This document shows, in pieces, positions 1 to 9,216 of a stretch of DNA of 64,000 nucleotides; positions within the stretch are counted from its first letter, which is position 1, and each line of letters opens with the position of its first letter. The stretch comes from Frigidibacter sp. RF13. GTDB taxonomy: Bacteria; Pseudomonadota; Alphaproteobacteria; Rhodobacterales; Rhodobacteraceae. The position numbers were made by a program, and so were the translations under genes. The stretch spans positions 1 through 64,000 of the forward strand of contig NZ_JAPNUE010000002.1 in NCBI RefSeq assembly GCF_026626305.1. Direction: 5' to 3'. Below the pieces are notes generated by a model. It was not told the origin of the DNA and did no database searches. It worked only from the letters and a program-made list of their open reading frames with translations.

Positions 1-45
1 CCCCCCACACCCCAGCCGCCCTCGGCGCCGTGTGTCGCCCGTCTC

Positions 46-80
46 GGGGGGGGGGGGGGGGGCCCCCCCCCCCCCCCCCC
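46..80. repeat. G17C18 homopolymer block at window edge
   Basis: Positions 46-62 are 17 consecutive G and positions 63-80 are 18 consecutive C, forming a perfect self-complementary block. Nothing else in the window is like it. The rest of 1-187 holds no gene I can recognise; bases 81-187 form the gyrB leader. Such a block at the end of a sequence is more likely a sequencing or assembly artefact than biology, although a very stable hairpin cannot be excluded. Confidence 0.7.
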
Positions 81-157
81 GCGGATCGCCGCCAACGGCG
101 GCGAAACCACAAAATCTTGGGCCTTCCGCGTGACAATCCCGGGCCGAACCCCTATAA

Positions 158-2638
<2,481 letters not shown>

Positions 2639-2700
2639 AGTCTTGCAGGGGTGCGCATAGCTCTGCAGCTGCGGCATTATTCTACGTTTATTGCGCCTAT

Positions 2701-4272
2701 TCATCCGGCCAGCATGGACCAGTCCAAGCCGAAGCGCTGGAGGTATTTCCTGAGGCGATCGGCGTCGTTCACAGTCTTGCGCTGCTTGCGCGACACGGAG
2801 AAGAGGCAACGCCCGGCATCGCTGAGGCTGGAGGAGCTTCGGCAGGTGCGGATCACCTCGGCAAGCTGCACACGATCGAAAGGGTCGATGTCGGCTGCGG
2901 CGTCACCGAGGGTATCTGCGATCAGGCGATGATCGTCATCCGCATTGGCCCCCCGCCAATCCTTCCGGAGTCCCTCGATCTCCTCCTCGACCATTGGACG
3001 GGTGATCCTACCGCGCGGCGCGAGTGTACAAAGCCGCCGGATGGAACTGCCGAAATCACGAAAGTTGCCCAGCCAGGGTGTGGCCGGGTCGCGGGCGAAG
3101 CGCAGGAAGAGGTCGCGTGCATCGGTGCTAAATCCGACCTGTGCACCAAGCTCGCGTTCCGCGCGCGAGAGTTCGAATACAAGGTTCGCCTCGATATCCT
3201 CGCGCCGGTCGCGCAGGGCGGGCAGGCGGAAGCTCCACATGTTGAGCCGGGCCAGCAGATCGGGACGGAACCTGCCCTCAGCCGTCAGGCGCACCGGATC
3301 ACGGCTGGTTCCGGCGATGACCTGGAAGCGGCTGGTCACCTCATGATCGGAGCCTAGGGGATAGTAGCGCCCGGTCTCGATCGCATGGAGGAGCGCGGCC
3401 TGTTCGTCGAGCCCGAGTTCGTCAACCTCATCGAGGAACAGCACCCCGCCGCTCGCCTCATGCAACAGCCCGCTGCGCTCGCTACCCGCTTGTCCGGTAT
3501 GGCTGCGCCTTTGGCCGAATAGCGTCGCCAATGCCGAACTGCCCCGCAATGTAGCGCAGTTGATCTGGACCAGCCGCCCCTTCACCCGCCGCCGTTGAAG
3601 CTTCAGTTCGTAGATGCGTTGCGCAAGTTCAGTCTTTCCGGTGCCGCTCTCGCCCAAAAGTAGGATCGGCGCGTCCGATGTACCCGCCACCAGCTCGATC
3701 CGATCAATGACCGCATTGTAGGAGGCGCTGCGCGTCTCGATCCCGCCCTTCAGAAGGTCGCTGTATTCGCGGGCCAAAAGGTCGAAACGCTGCTGCAGCG
3801 CGTTGTAGCGGCTGAGGTCAAGGTCGATGATGTCGAGCGTACCCGGTCCATCATCCTCGCCGCGCGGCGGGCCGGTCTGGGCGAGCTTCGCGGGCACATG
3901 GCGACTTTCGGTCAGCAGGAACCAGCAGATCTGTGCCACATGCGTGCCGGTCGTCAGGTGAACGAAATACTGCTCGCGGTCCTCGTCGAAGCCGTAGTCG
4001 CGGGCAAGGTCGAAGAGCTTTCCGTAGACCTCCTGAAAGTCCCAAGGATTTGCAAGGTCGAGGCGGCGCAGCAGAACCTCGGTTTCTGGGGACAAGCCCT
4101 CGATCTCCCGCCGGACATGCTCGGCGAGGCCCAGATGCCGCCCGTCATGCAGAAGTTCCAGCCGGTGAACCGGAAAATCGGGGTGGCTGCAAAGGCTTAC
4201 GCTCGGCTTCCAGCGCTTGCGTTTGCCCATATCGAGCTGGGTGCCGAGGAAGCCGATGACCACATTGCGCAT
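2701..4272 (-). CDS. rtcR: RNA repair transcriptional activator RtcR
   Basis: Regulator of RNA-repair operons. The 523-residue product has an N-terminal CARF domain (MRNVVIGFLGTQLD start, LTTGTHVAQICWFLL near 107-121), known in this family to sense RNA ends. It is followed by an AAA+ domain with Walker A GESGTGKT (207-214) and Walker B GVLFLDEVDEL (about 276-286), and the RtcR-type C-terminal HTH (VNDADRLRKYLQRFGL). I chose the ATG at 4272 over one 33 bases upstream because family members begin MR..V.FGF.GT. Oddity: the sigma-54-contacting GAFTGA loop reads RRSHTGQAG, so the aromatic residue is His. It is divergent from rsr, which it probably controls together with rtcB. Confidence 0.96.
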   Translation of the reverse strand: MRNVVIGFLGTQLDMGKRKRWKPSVSLCSHPDFPVHRLELLHDGRHLGLAEHVRREIEGLSPETEVLLRRLDLANPWDFQEVYGKLFDLARDYGFDEDREQYFVHLTTGTHVAQICWFLLTESRHVPAKLAQTGPPRGEDDGPGTLDIIDLDLSRYNALQQRFDLLAREYSDLLKGGIETRSASYNAVIDRIELVAGTSDAPILLLGESGTGKTELAQRIYELKLQRRRVKGRLVQINCATLRGSSALATLFGQRRSHTGQAGSERSGLLHEASGGVLFLDEVDELGLDEQAALLHAIETGRYYPLGSDHEVTSRFQVIAGTSRDPVRLTAEGRFRPDLLARLNMWSFRLPALRDRREDIEANLVFELSRAERELGAQVGFSTDARDLFLRFARDPATPWLGNFRDFGSSIRRLCTLAPRGRITRPMVEEEIEGLRKDWRGANADDDHRLIADTLGDAAADIDPFDRVQLAEVIRTCRSSSSLSDAGRCLFSVSRKQRKTVNDADRLRKYLQRFGLDWSMLAG

Positions 4273-4446
4273 ACCATATCCGATTGGATAATTTCGTATA
4301 TTCATGTATCGTATACATGGTACCTCAATCCAGCAATATCCGATATTCTTATTTTATTACAACGGTTTATGGAGAATCCACGTTTTTCTCGGCATCCCCC
4401 GAATCCCATGCCACAAGGTCCTCGTAGAAAAGAGGACGAGAGAAAA
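4273..4446. promoter_or_regulatory. AT-rich divergent rtcR-rsr regulatory region with inverted repeats
   Basis: This 174-base gap is markedly more AT-rich than its surroundings. It contains three inverted repeats: TATCC-GATT-GGATA at 4277-4290; CATGTAT-CGT-ATACATG at 4303-4319; and AATATC-C-GATATT at 4335-4347. The 9-mer ATATCCGAT occurs twice (4276-4284 and 4336-4344), 60 bases apart. These are candidate upstream activating sequences for RtcR. I found no convincing -24/-12 GG-N10-GC promoter on the plus strand. The rsr ribosome binding site is the GAGGA/GAGAGA run just before 4447. Confidence 0.6.
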
Positions 4447-6003
4447 ATGGCGAACAAATCCGTGTTTGCATCGATCAAGGGCCGGTTGCTGCCGAAGGCG
4501 ACCGCGAGGAACGCCGAAGGCGCACCGGCCTACGCTTACTCCGATGCCCATGCGCTCGCGCAGGTTGCCGTGACCGGGACGTTCGGCGGCATGTTCTACA
4601 CCGATCCACAGGACGAGCTGGAATATGTCGTCGATCTGGCCGAGACGGTCGAGCCGCGCTTTCTGGCTCAGGCTGCGGTCTATGCCCGCCAGTCGGGTTA
4701 CATGAAGGACATGCCGGCGGTGCTGCTCGCAGTTCTGGCCCGGCGCGATCCGGTCCTGTTCCGCGCGGTCTTTGGCCGCGTGGTCGATAACGGCAAGATG
4801 CTGCGCACTTTCGTGCAGGTCGTGCGGTCGGGTCAGACTGGGCGCAAGTCGCTCGGTTCAGCGCCGAAGGCGATGGTTCAGGCCTTGCTGAACGGCGCGT
4901 CCGACCGGGCGCTTCTGGCGGCCAACATCGGCAACGACCCCTCCCTGGCCGACGTGATCCGCATGGTGCACCCGAAGCCGGAGAGCAAGGAGCGTGAGGC
5001 GTTCTTTGCCTGGATCGTCGGGCGGCCCTGCAATCTTGCCCTGCTGCCGCAGGCGGTGCAGGACTGGCTGGCCTTCAAGGCGACGGGCAAGGGTCCGGTT
5101 CCGGATGTGCCGTTCCAGATGCTCACGCAACTGGAACTGTCGCCGCAGCACTGGGCGCGGATCGCGCGCAAAGGATCGTGGCAGATGGTGCGCCAGAACC
5201 TGAACACGTTCCATCGTCACGGTGTTTTCGGCGTGACGAAGAACGTGGCCCATATCGCGGCCCTGCTGCGTGACCCTGAAGCTATCGGCAAGGCGAGTGC
5301 CTTCCCGTATCAGCTGATGGTCGCGGCGCAGAACCTGGCCGCCGACATGCCGCGCGAGATCGTCGAGGCGCTGCACGACGCGATGGAAATCGCCGTGCGG
5401 AACGTACCGAAGATCGCCGGTCAGGTCGTTGTGTGCCCGGACGTTTCCGGCTCCATGACGTGGTCGGTGAACGGGTATCGCCCGGGTGCGACCTCGGTCG
5501 TGCGGCATGTGGATGTTGCGGCCCTCGTGGCAGCCGCGTTTCAGCGGGTAAACCGCGGATGCCAGGTTCTGCCGTTCGACACGGCCGTGCGCGACGTGCG
5601 TCTTGAGCCGCGCGACACGATCCTGACGAACGCGGAGCGTCTGGCTGCCCTCGCGGGTGGCGGGACGACCTGCTCGGCGCCGCTGAAGTGGCTGAACGAT
5701 CGCGGCCGGTCTCCGGACCTCGTGGTCTTTGTGTCCGACAACCAGTCCTGGGTCGACGCCCGGGCGGGCGGGCAGGGAACTGCGATGCTGGCGGAGTGGG
5801 AGAAGGTGAAACGACGGAACCCGAAGGCCAAACTGGTCTGCATCGACATCGCGCCCTACGGCACGACGCAGGCGCAGACCCGTGAGGATGTGCTGAATAT
5901 CGGCGGGTTCTCGGACGTGGTCTTCGACCAGATCGCGGCCTTTGCCGAAGGTCGGACCGGCCCGGATCATTGGGTCGGCGAGATCGGCAAGATCGAACTG
6001 TGA
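4447..6003 (+). CDS. rsr: TROVE-domain Ro60-family RNA-binding protein (Rsr)
   Basis: Bacterial orthologue of the Ro60 autoantigen, a ring-shaped HEAT-repeat protein that binds Y RNAs and misfolded or damaged RNA in the cytoplasm. The 518-residue product starts MANKSVFASIKGRLL and has an N-terminal TROVE region (AYSDAHALAQVAVTGTFGGMFY). Its C-terminal vWA-like domain has an intact MIDAS motif DVSGS (D332, S334, S336). The frame is open far upstream, but that part lies antisense inside rtcR. The ATG at 4447 has a GAGGA ribosome binding site and begins the family-conserved sequence. It is the first gene after the rtcR divergent promoter and is followed directly by three Y RNA-like elements, its expected RNA partners, and then rtcB. 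Confidence 0.93.
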   Translation: MANKSVFASIKGRLLPKATARNAEGAPAYAYSDAHALAQVAVTGTFGGMFYTDPQDELEYVVDLAETVEPRFLAQAAVYARQSGYMKDMPAVLLAVLARRDPVLFRAVFGRVVDNGKMLRTFVQVVRSGQTGRKSLGSAPKAMVQALLNGASDRALLAANIGNDPSLADVIRMVHPKPESKEREAFFAWIVGRPCNLALLPQAVQDWLAFKATGKGPVPDVPFQMLTQLELSPQHWARIARKGSWQMVRQNLNTFHRHGVFGVTKNVAHIAALLRDPEAIGKASAFPYQLMVAAQNLAADMPREIVEALHDAMEIAVRNVPKIAGQVVVCPDVSGSMTWSVNGYRPGATSVVRHVDVAALVAAAFQRVNRGCQVLPFDTAVRDVRLEPRDTILTNAERLAALAGGGTTCSAPLKWLNDRGRSPDLVVFVSDNQSWVDARAGGQGTAMLAEWEKVKRRNPKAKLVCIDIAPYGTTQAQTREDVLNIGGFSDVVFDQIAAFAEGRTGPDHWVGEIGKIEL

Positions 6004-6060
6004 AACGGTGTCAGTCGGAATGGTCCGCCTGACCCTCCCCAAAACGGAAGGAACGAAATT

Positions 6061-6199
6061 CTCGGCGAATGCCGGTGGAACTACAGATTGTCACTCTCCA
6101 GGTCGCGGGTTCGAATCCCGCCGTGCCGTCGCCCTTCTGGGACCGGCGCGTAGCTCAGGCGGGTAGAGCGGGACGTTTCACCAAACCCTTGTCGCCGGG
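6061..6199 (+). ncRNA. Y RNA 1 with circularly permuted tRNA-like domain
   Basis: Y-type stem: lower helix 6061-6067 with 6193-6199, internal loop AATGCC (6068-6073) opposite AAACCCTTGT (6183-6192), upper helix GGTGGAAC (6074-6081) with GTTTCACC (6175-6182). The closed end holds tRNA parts in permuted order: T arm GCGGG-TTCGAAT-CCCGC (6105-6121), acceptor 3' strand CGTGCCG (6122-6128), a 15-base cap, acceptor 5' strand CGGCGCG (6144-6150), then TA and D arm GCTC-AGGCGGGTA-GAGC (6153-6169). Three base pairs of an anticodon-like stem (6171-6173 with 6097-6099) join it to the Y stem. This architecture matches bacterial YrlA-type Y RNAs that mimic tRNA. The capped acceptor cannot be aminoacylated. 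The 9-mer AAGGAACGA lies just upstream (6048-6056). The exact RNA ends are not known. Confidence 0.85.
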
Positions 6200-6210
6200 G
6201 CCATCAACAT

Positions 6211-6285
6211 TCGGCTGTAGCTCAGCGGCAGAGCGCCTGACTGTTAATCAGGATGTCGTTGGTTCGACCCCAACCAGCCGAGCCA
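6211..6285 (+). tRNA. tRNA-Asn (GTT) with encoded CCA
   Basis: Complete cloverleaf: acceptor 6211-6217 (TCGGCTG) with 6275-6281 (CAGCCGA); D stem GCTC/GAGC with a 7-base loop; anticodon stem CCTGA/TCAGG around loop CTGTTAA, giving anticodon GTT (6243-6245); 5-base variable loop; T stem GTTGG/CCAAC around TTCGACC; discriminator G; CCA at 6283-6285. All stems are perfect, so this is a real tRNA rather than a remnant. It sits between Y RNA 1 and Y RNA 2 inside the rsr-rtcB interval and is probably cotranscribed with them. Confidence 0.93.
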
Positions 6286-6301
6286 GAATTGAAAGGAACG
6301 A

Positions 6302-6378
6302 CCCGGGGGAATGCCCGTGGGAGTACATCGCTTGAACCGACTGCCGAAAGGCCTCTCACGAACCCCTTGTCCCCCGGG
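6302..6378 (+). ncRNA. Y RNA 2, short form without tRNA-like domain
   Basis: Same two-helix Y stem as its neighbours: lower helix CCCGGGGG (6302-6309) with CCCCCGGG (6371-6378), internal loop AATGCC (6310-6315) opposite AACCCCTTGT (6361-6370), upper helix CGTGGGAG (6316-6323) with CTCTCACG (6353-6360, one G-U pair). The 29-base apical region ends in a small GCC-GAAA-GGC hairpin (6343-6352) instead of a tRNA-like domain. The helices covary with those of Y RNAs 1 and 3 while the loop is conserved, which is strong evidence for a shared Rsr-binding structure. AAGGAACGA (6293-6301) precedes it, as it does Y RNA 1. Confidence 0.82.
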
Positions 6379-6390
6379 ACCAATATCAGA

Positions 6391-6518
6391 CGCGACGAAT
6401 GCCGGTGGAACTACATCTAATCATATGGTCGCGGGTTCAAATCCCGCCATCGCGTCCCCGCGATGTAGCTCAGCCCGGTAGAGCATATGCAACGTTTAGC
6501 CACACCCTTGTCGCCGTG
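6391..6518 (+). ncRNA. Y RNA 3 with circularly permuted tRNA-like domain
   Basis: Lower helix CGCGACG (6391-6397) with CGCCGTG (6512-6518, one A-C mismatch); internal loop AATGCC (6398-6403) opposite ACACCCTTGT (6502-6511); upper helix GGTGGAAC (6404-6411) with GTTTAGCC (6494-6501, one mismatch). Inside are T arm GCGGG-TTCAAAT-CCCGC (6431-6447), a perfect 7-bp acceptor CATCGCG/CGCGATG (6448-6454, 6459-6465) capped by the tetraloop TCCC, TA, then D arm GCTC-AGCCCGGTA-GAGC (6468-6484). A 4-bp anticodon-like stem (6422-6425 with 6486-6489) and a 5-base variable loop complete the tRNA mimic. It ends about 24 bases before rtcB. Confidence 0.85.
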
Positions 6519-6542
6519 ACCTCTATCGAGTGAGTTTGGGAC

Positions 6543-7961
6543 ATGACTGAAGACAACAAGACCTTCGACCCCGTGACGGGCGAGCAGCTGAAAGACTGGG
6601 GTCACCGCCCCGGCAAGCATTTTCCCGCACTACTGGCGCGGGCGAATGAAATGCGCGCGGCCGGACTTGGCCTTGTCCGTATTCGCTCTGAACTGGAGGG
6701 AGAGATCCCTCCGGAACCGGTGACGATGGACCTGCGCGCGCCCGGTGCGGTGCCGTTTCACGAGAATATCGACATCGGTGATCCCGACGAAGAGGACAAT
6801 GTCCTCAAGGTCCGCGCCACGATGACGGAACTGATGCGGACGCCGACGATCGAGGCGGGCGCGATCATGCCCGATGCCTGTCCGGCGGGCCCTGTCGGTA
6901 CGATCCCAGTGGGCGGCGTTGCGGCGGCGCGGAACGCGATCCATCCCGGCATGCATTCGGCCGATATCTGCTGCTCGGTAATGATCACCGATCTCGGGTC
7001 CGCCGATCCGAAGGCGGTGCTGGATGCTGCGCAATCGGTCACGCATTTCGGGCCCGGCGGTCGTCCGCAGGGCAACCGCTTCACCGTATCGCTCGATCTT
7101 CTCGATGCGTTTCGCGCGAATGCGTTTCTGTCGAACCCCAAGGCCCTGCGCATGGCGCAGGAGCATATGGGGACGCAGGGTGACGGCAACCATTTCCTCT
7201 TCGTCGGCCGCTCGCGCAAGACTGGGCGGACTGCGATCGTGACCCACCACGGCTCACGCGGTCCGGGGGCGGTGCTCTACAAGCTGGGCATGGAGGTCGC
7301 CGAGCGCTATCGCAAGGAACTGTCGCCCGGAACAGCGAAGCAGAACGCCTGGATCCCCGCCGACACCGAGGAGGGTCGCGACTACTGGGCAGCGCTGCAG
7401 TTGATCCGCAAATGGACCAAGGCCAATCACAACGCTATCCATCAGGCGACGGTGGACGCCGCGCGGGGCGATACGGGCGACCGGTTCTGGAACGAACACA
7501 ACTTCGTCTTCCGGCGCGGCGACATCTACCTGCACGGCAAGGGCGCGACCCCGGCCTGGGGTGACTATGCCGCCGACGCGACCGGGCTGACGCTGATCCC
7601 GCTCAACATGTCCGAGCCGGTGCTGGTGGTACGCGGCAAGGATGCGCCGAAGGGATTGGGCTTCAGCCCGCACGGGGCGGGGCGCAATTTCTCTCGTTCA
7701 GAGCACAGGCGGCGCATGGGCAGGATGACGCCCGAGCAGATGCTGAAGGCCGAGACCGAAGGGCTCGACATCCGCTTCCATGCTGGAGTGGTCGATACGT
7801 CGGAATTGCCGTCGGGCTACAAGAAGTCGTCGTCCGTGGTCGATCAGATCAAATCCTACGATCTGGCGGCGATCGAGGACTATATCGACCCCTTCGGCTG
7901 CATCATGGCGGGCGATGTGCCCCCGTTCTGGGCAAAGAAAAAGGGGCCAATGCGCGCCTAG
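6543..7961 (+). CDS. rtcB: RNA-splicing ligase RtcB
   Basis: GTP- and Mn-dependent RNA ligase that joins 2',3'-cyclic phosphate or 3'-phosphate ends to 5'-OH ends; in bacteria it repairs cleaved tRNA and rRNA. The 472-residue product has the family metal and nucleotide sites: ADICC (D141, C143/C144), GDGNH (H217), THHGSRG (H235/H236), NEHNF, and the guanylylated histidine in HGAGR (H377). It is longer than the roughly 408-residue E. coli enzyme, mainly through an N-terminal extension of about 60 residues. It follows Y RNA 3 directly, with start ATG at 6543. No rtcA cyclase gene accompanies it; the next gene is the convergent ccoP. Confidence 0.96.
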   Translation: MTEDNKTFDPVTGEQLKDWGHRPGKHFPALLARANEMRAAGLGLVRIRSELEGEIPPEPVTMDLRAPGAVPFHENIDIGDPDEEDNVLKVRATMTELMRTPTIEAGAIMPDACPAGPVGTIPVGGVAAARNAIHPGMHSADICCSVMITDLGSADPKAVLDAAQSVTHFGPGGRPQGNRFTVSLDLLDAFRANAFLSNPKALRMAQEHMGTQGDGNHFLFVGRSRKTGRTAIVTHHGSRGPGAVLYKLGMEVAERYRKELSPGTAKQNAWIPADTEEGRDYWAALQLIRKWTKANHNAIHQATVDAARGDTGDRFWNEHNFVFRRGDIYLHGKGATPAWGDYAADATGLTLIPLNMSEPVLVVRGKDAPKGLGFSPHGAGRNFSRSEHRRRMGRMTPEQMLKAETEGLDIRFHAGVVDTSELPSGYKKSSSVVDQIKSYDLAAIEDYIDPFGCIMAGDVPPFWAKKKGPMRA

Positions 7962-8062
7962 CGCAGCCAAAAAGGCAGAGGCTCGTTGCGCCGATCTGAG
8001 CAGCACGAACGCCCGACAAGGGTGGATCGCGGTGACGCTCTGCTTCTGAAACAGGTCAGAAC

Positions 8063-8135
8063 GCACCGGCGCCCTCAGGAAACGCGCGAACAGGACGGGC
8101 GCCGGTGCGTATCGCCGGGGCGTCGAGGCGCCCCG
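8063..8135. terminator. Two hairpins between convergent rtcB and ccoP
   Basis: A perfect 12-bp inverted repeat (8063-8074 with 8097-8108, 22-base loop) is followed by a 7-bp CGGGGCG/CGCCCCG hairpin (8116-8122 with 8129-8135). They occupy the 182-base convergent gap and could end transcription from both sides. Neither has a clear U tract, so function is inferred from position and structure. Confidence 0.45.
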
Positions 8136-8143
8136 ACGAATGC

Positions 8144-9007
8144 TTATTCGCCACCGCCAAGGCTGTGAACGTAGATCGCAACCGCGCGGATGTCGGATTC
8201 GCTCAGGCGGCCTGTCCAGGCGGGCATCACGCCGAAACGCGCCTTGGTAACGGTTTCCGTCAGCGCGGCTGCATCGCCGCCGAAGAGCCAGATCGCGTCG
8301 GTCAGGTTCGGTGCGCCCTGTGCGCGGTCGCCTGTGCCCTGATCGCCGTGGCAGGCGGCACAATTGTCGGCGAAGACCGTAGCCCCGGCCGCGGCCAGCG
8401 CCGCGTCATGCTCCTGTCCCGAGATTGCGAGGACGTGGTTCACCACCGCGTCGATGTCGCCCTTTTCCAGAATCTCGCCGAAGGCGGGCATCTGCGAGAA
8501 GCGGGCGTCCGCGTCGGTCGTGTTGCGGATGCCGTGGCTGATCGTCAAGTGGATGTCGTCGATCGTGCCCCCCCAGAGCCAGTCATTGTCGAGAAGGTTC
8601 GGGAAGCCCTTGGCGCCACCTGCCCCCGCGCCGTGGCACTGCGCGCACCAGGTCGAGAAGACCGCCTTGCCCGCGTTCTGGGCGAAGGGGCCAAGCTCGG
8701 GGTCGGCCGCGATCGCGTCGAGCGGCGCGGCGGCGAGTTTTGCTTCGATCGCGGCATTCGCATCGTCGAAGGCCTTGATCTCGGCCGCAACCTCGGCCCG
8801 CGTCGACCCGCCCCAAAGCCCGTGGGTCACGCCATTCACCAGTGGCCAGGCCGGGTAGAGGATCGTATAGCCGATCCCCCAGACGATGGTCGCGTAGAAG
8901 ATCCAGAGCCACCAGCGCGGCATCGGATTGTCGAACTCCTCGATTCCGTCCCACTGATGACCCGTGGTCGGAGGCGGCGCCTTCTTGTCTACAGGTTTCT
9001 TGCTCAT
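8144..9007 (-). CDS. ccoP: cbb3-type cytochrome c oxidase subunit III
   Basis: Membrane-anchored dihaem cytochrome c subunit that feeds electrons to the CcoN catalytic subunit of the high-affinity cbb3 terminal oxidase. The 287-residue product has an N-terminal membrane segment ([20 protein letters not shown]). Two periplasmic haem c motifs follow, CAQCHG and CAACHG, each with a distal Met region ([15 protein letters not shown]). Its start overlaps the ccoQ stop by four bases. It is the last gene of ccoNOQP. Confidence 0.97.
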   Translation of the reverse strand: MSKKPVDKKAPPPTTGHQWDGIEEFDNPMPRWWLWIFYATIVWGIGYTILYPAWPLVNGVTHGLWGGSTRAEVAAEIKAFDDANAAIEAKLAAAPLDAIAADPELGPFAQNAGKAVFSTWCAQCHGAGAGGAKGFPNLLDNDWLWGGTIDDIHLTISHGIRNTTDADARFSQMPAFGEILEKGDIDAVVNHVLAISGQEHDAALAAAGATVFADNCAACHGDQGTGDRAQGAPNLTDAIWLFGGDAAALTETVTKARFGVMPAWTGRLSESDIRAVAIYVHSLGGGE

Positions 9008-9207
9008 CGTCCCGTCTCCTTCACCCCTGCCGCAGGCGCGGCGCGGGCGGGTCTGTCTTCATAGCGGAAGGGAATTTGCGACACGTCCTCATGCACCGCG
9101 CGCGACCCGGGCCGGAAGGCCCAGAGGATCACACCGATGAAGACCGTGAAGAGCGCCAGAAGCGCCCAGCTGTCGGCGAATTCCCTGAGGATGGAGTAAA
9201 GGTCCAT
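9004..9207 (-). CDS. ccoQ: cbb3-type cytochrome c oxidase subunit IV
   Basis: Small single-span subunit of the cbb3 oxidase, thought to stabilise the complex. The 67-residue product begins [17 protein letters not shown], has one transmembrane helix (residues about 14-31) and a short charged cytoplasmic tail. It is recognised by length, hydropathy and position between ccoO and ccoP. Confidence 0.93.
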   Translation of the reverse strand: MDLYSILREFADSWALLALFTVFIGVILWAFRPGSRAVHEDVSQIPFRYEDRPARAAPAAGVKETGR

Positions 9208-9216
9208 GTCCGCCCC

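Noticed and set aside
4236-4254. GG-N10-GC match inside the rtcR 5' end
   Set aside because: Only the GG and GC positions fit; the rest of the -24/-12 consensus is absent and it lies in coding sequence.
4318-4336. TGGTACC...AGCA as a sigma-54 promoter of rsr
   Set aside because: The GG to GC spacing is 12 rather than 10 bases.
3898-4446. An in-frame extension of rsr upstream to 3898
   Set aside because: It runs antisense through rtcR and the AT-rich promoter, has no family similarity, and the ATG at 4447 has a ribosome binding site.
6061-6199. Broken or pseudo-tRNA genes at 6061-6199 and 6391-6518
   Set aside because: The permuted order, complete stems and shared Y stem show an intact designed RNA rather than decayed tRNAs.
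6069-6335. Open frames across the Y RNA/tRNA region, on both strands
   Set aside because: They translate structured RNA genes, have no ribosome binding sites and no protein family features.
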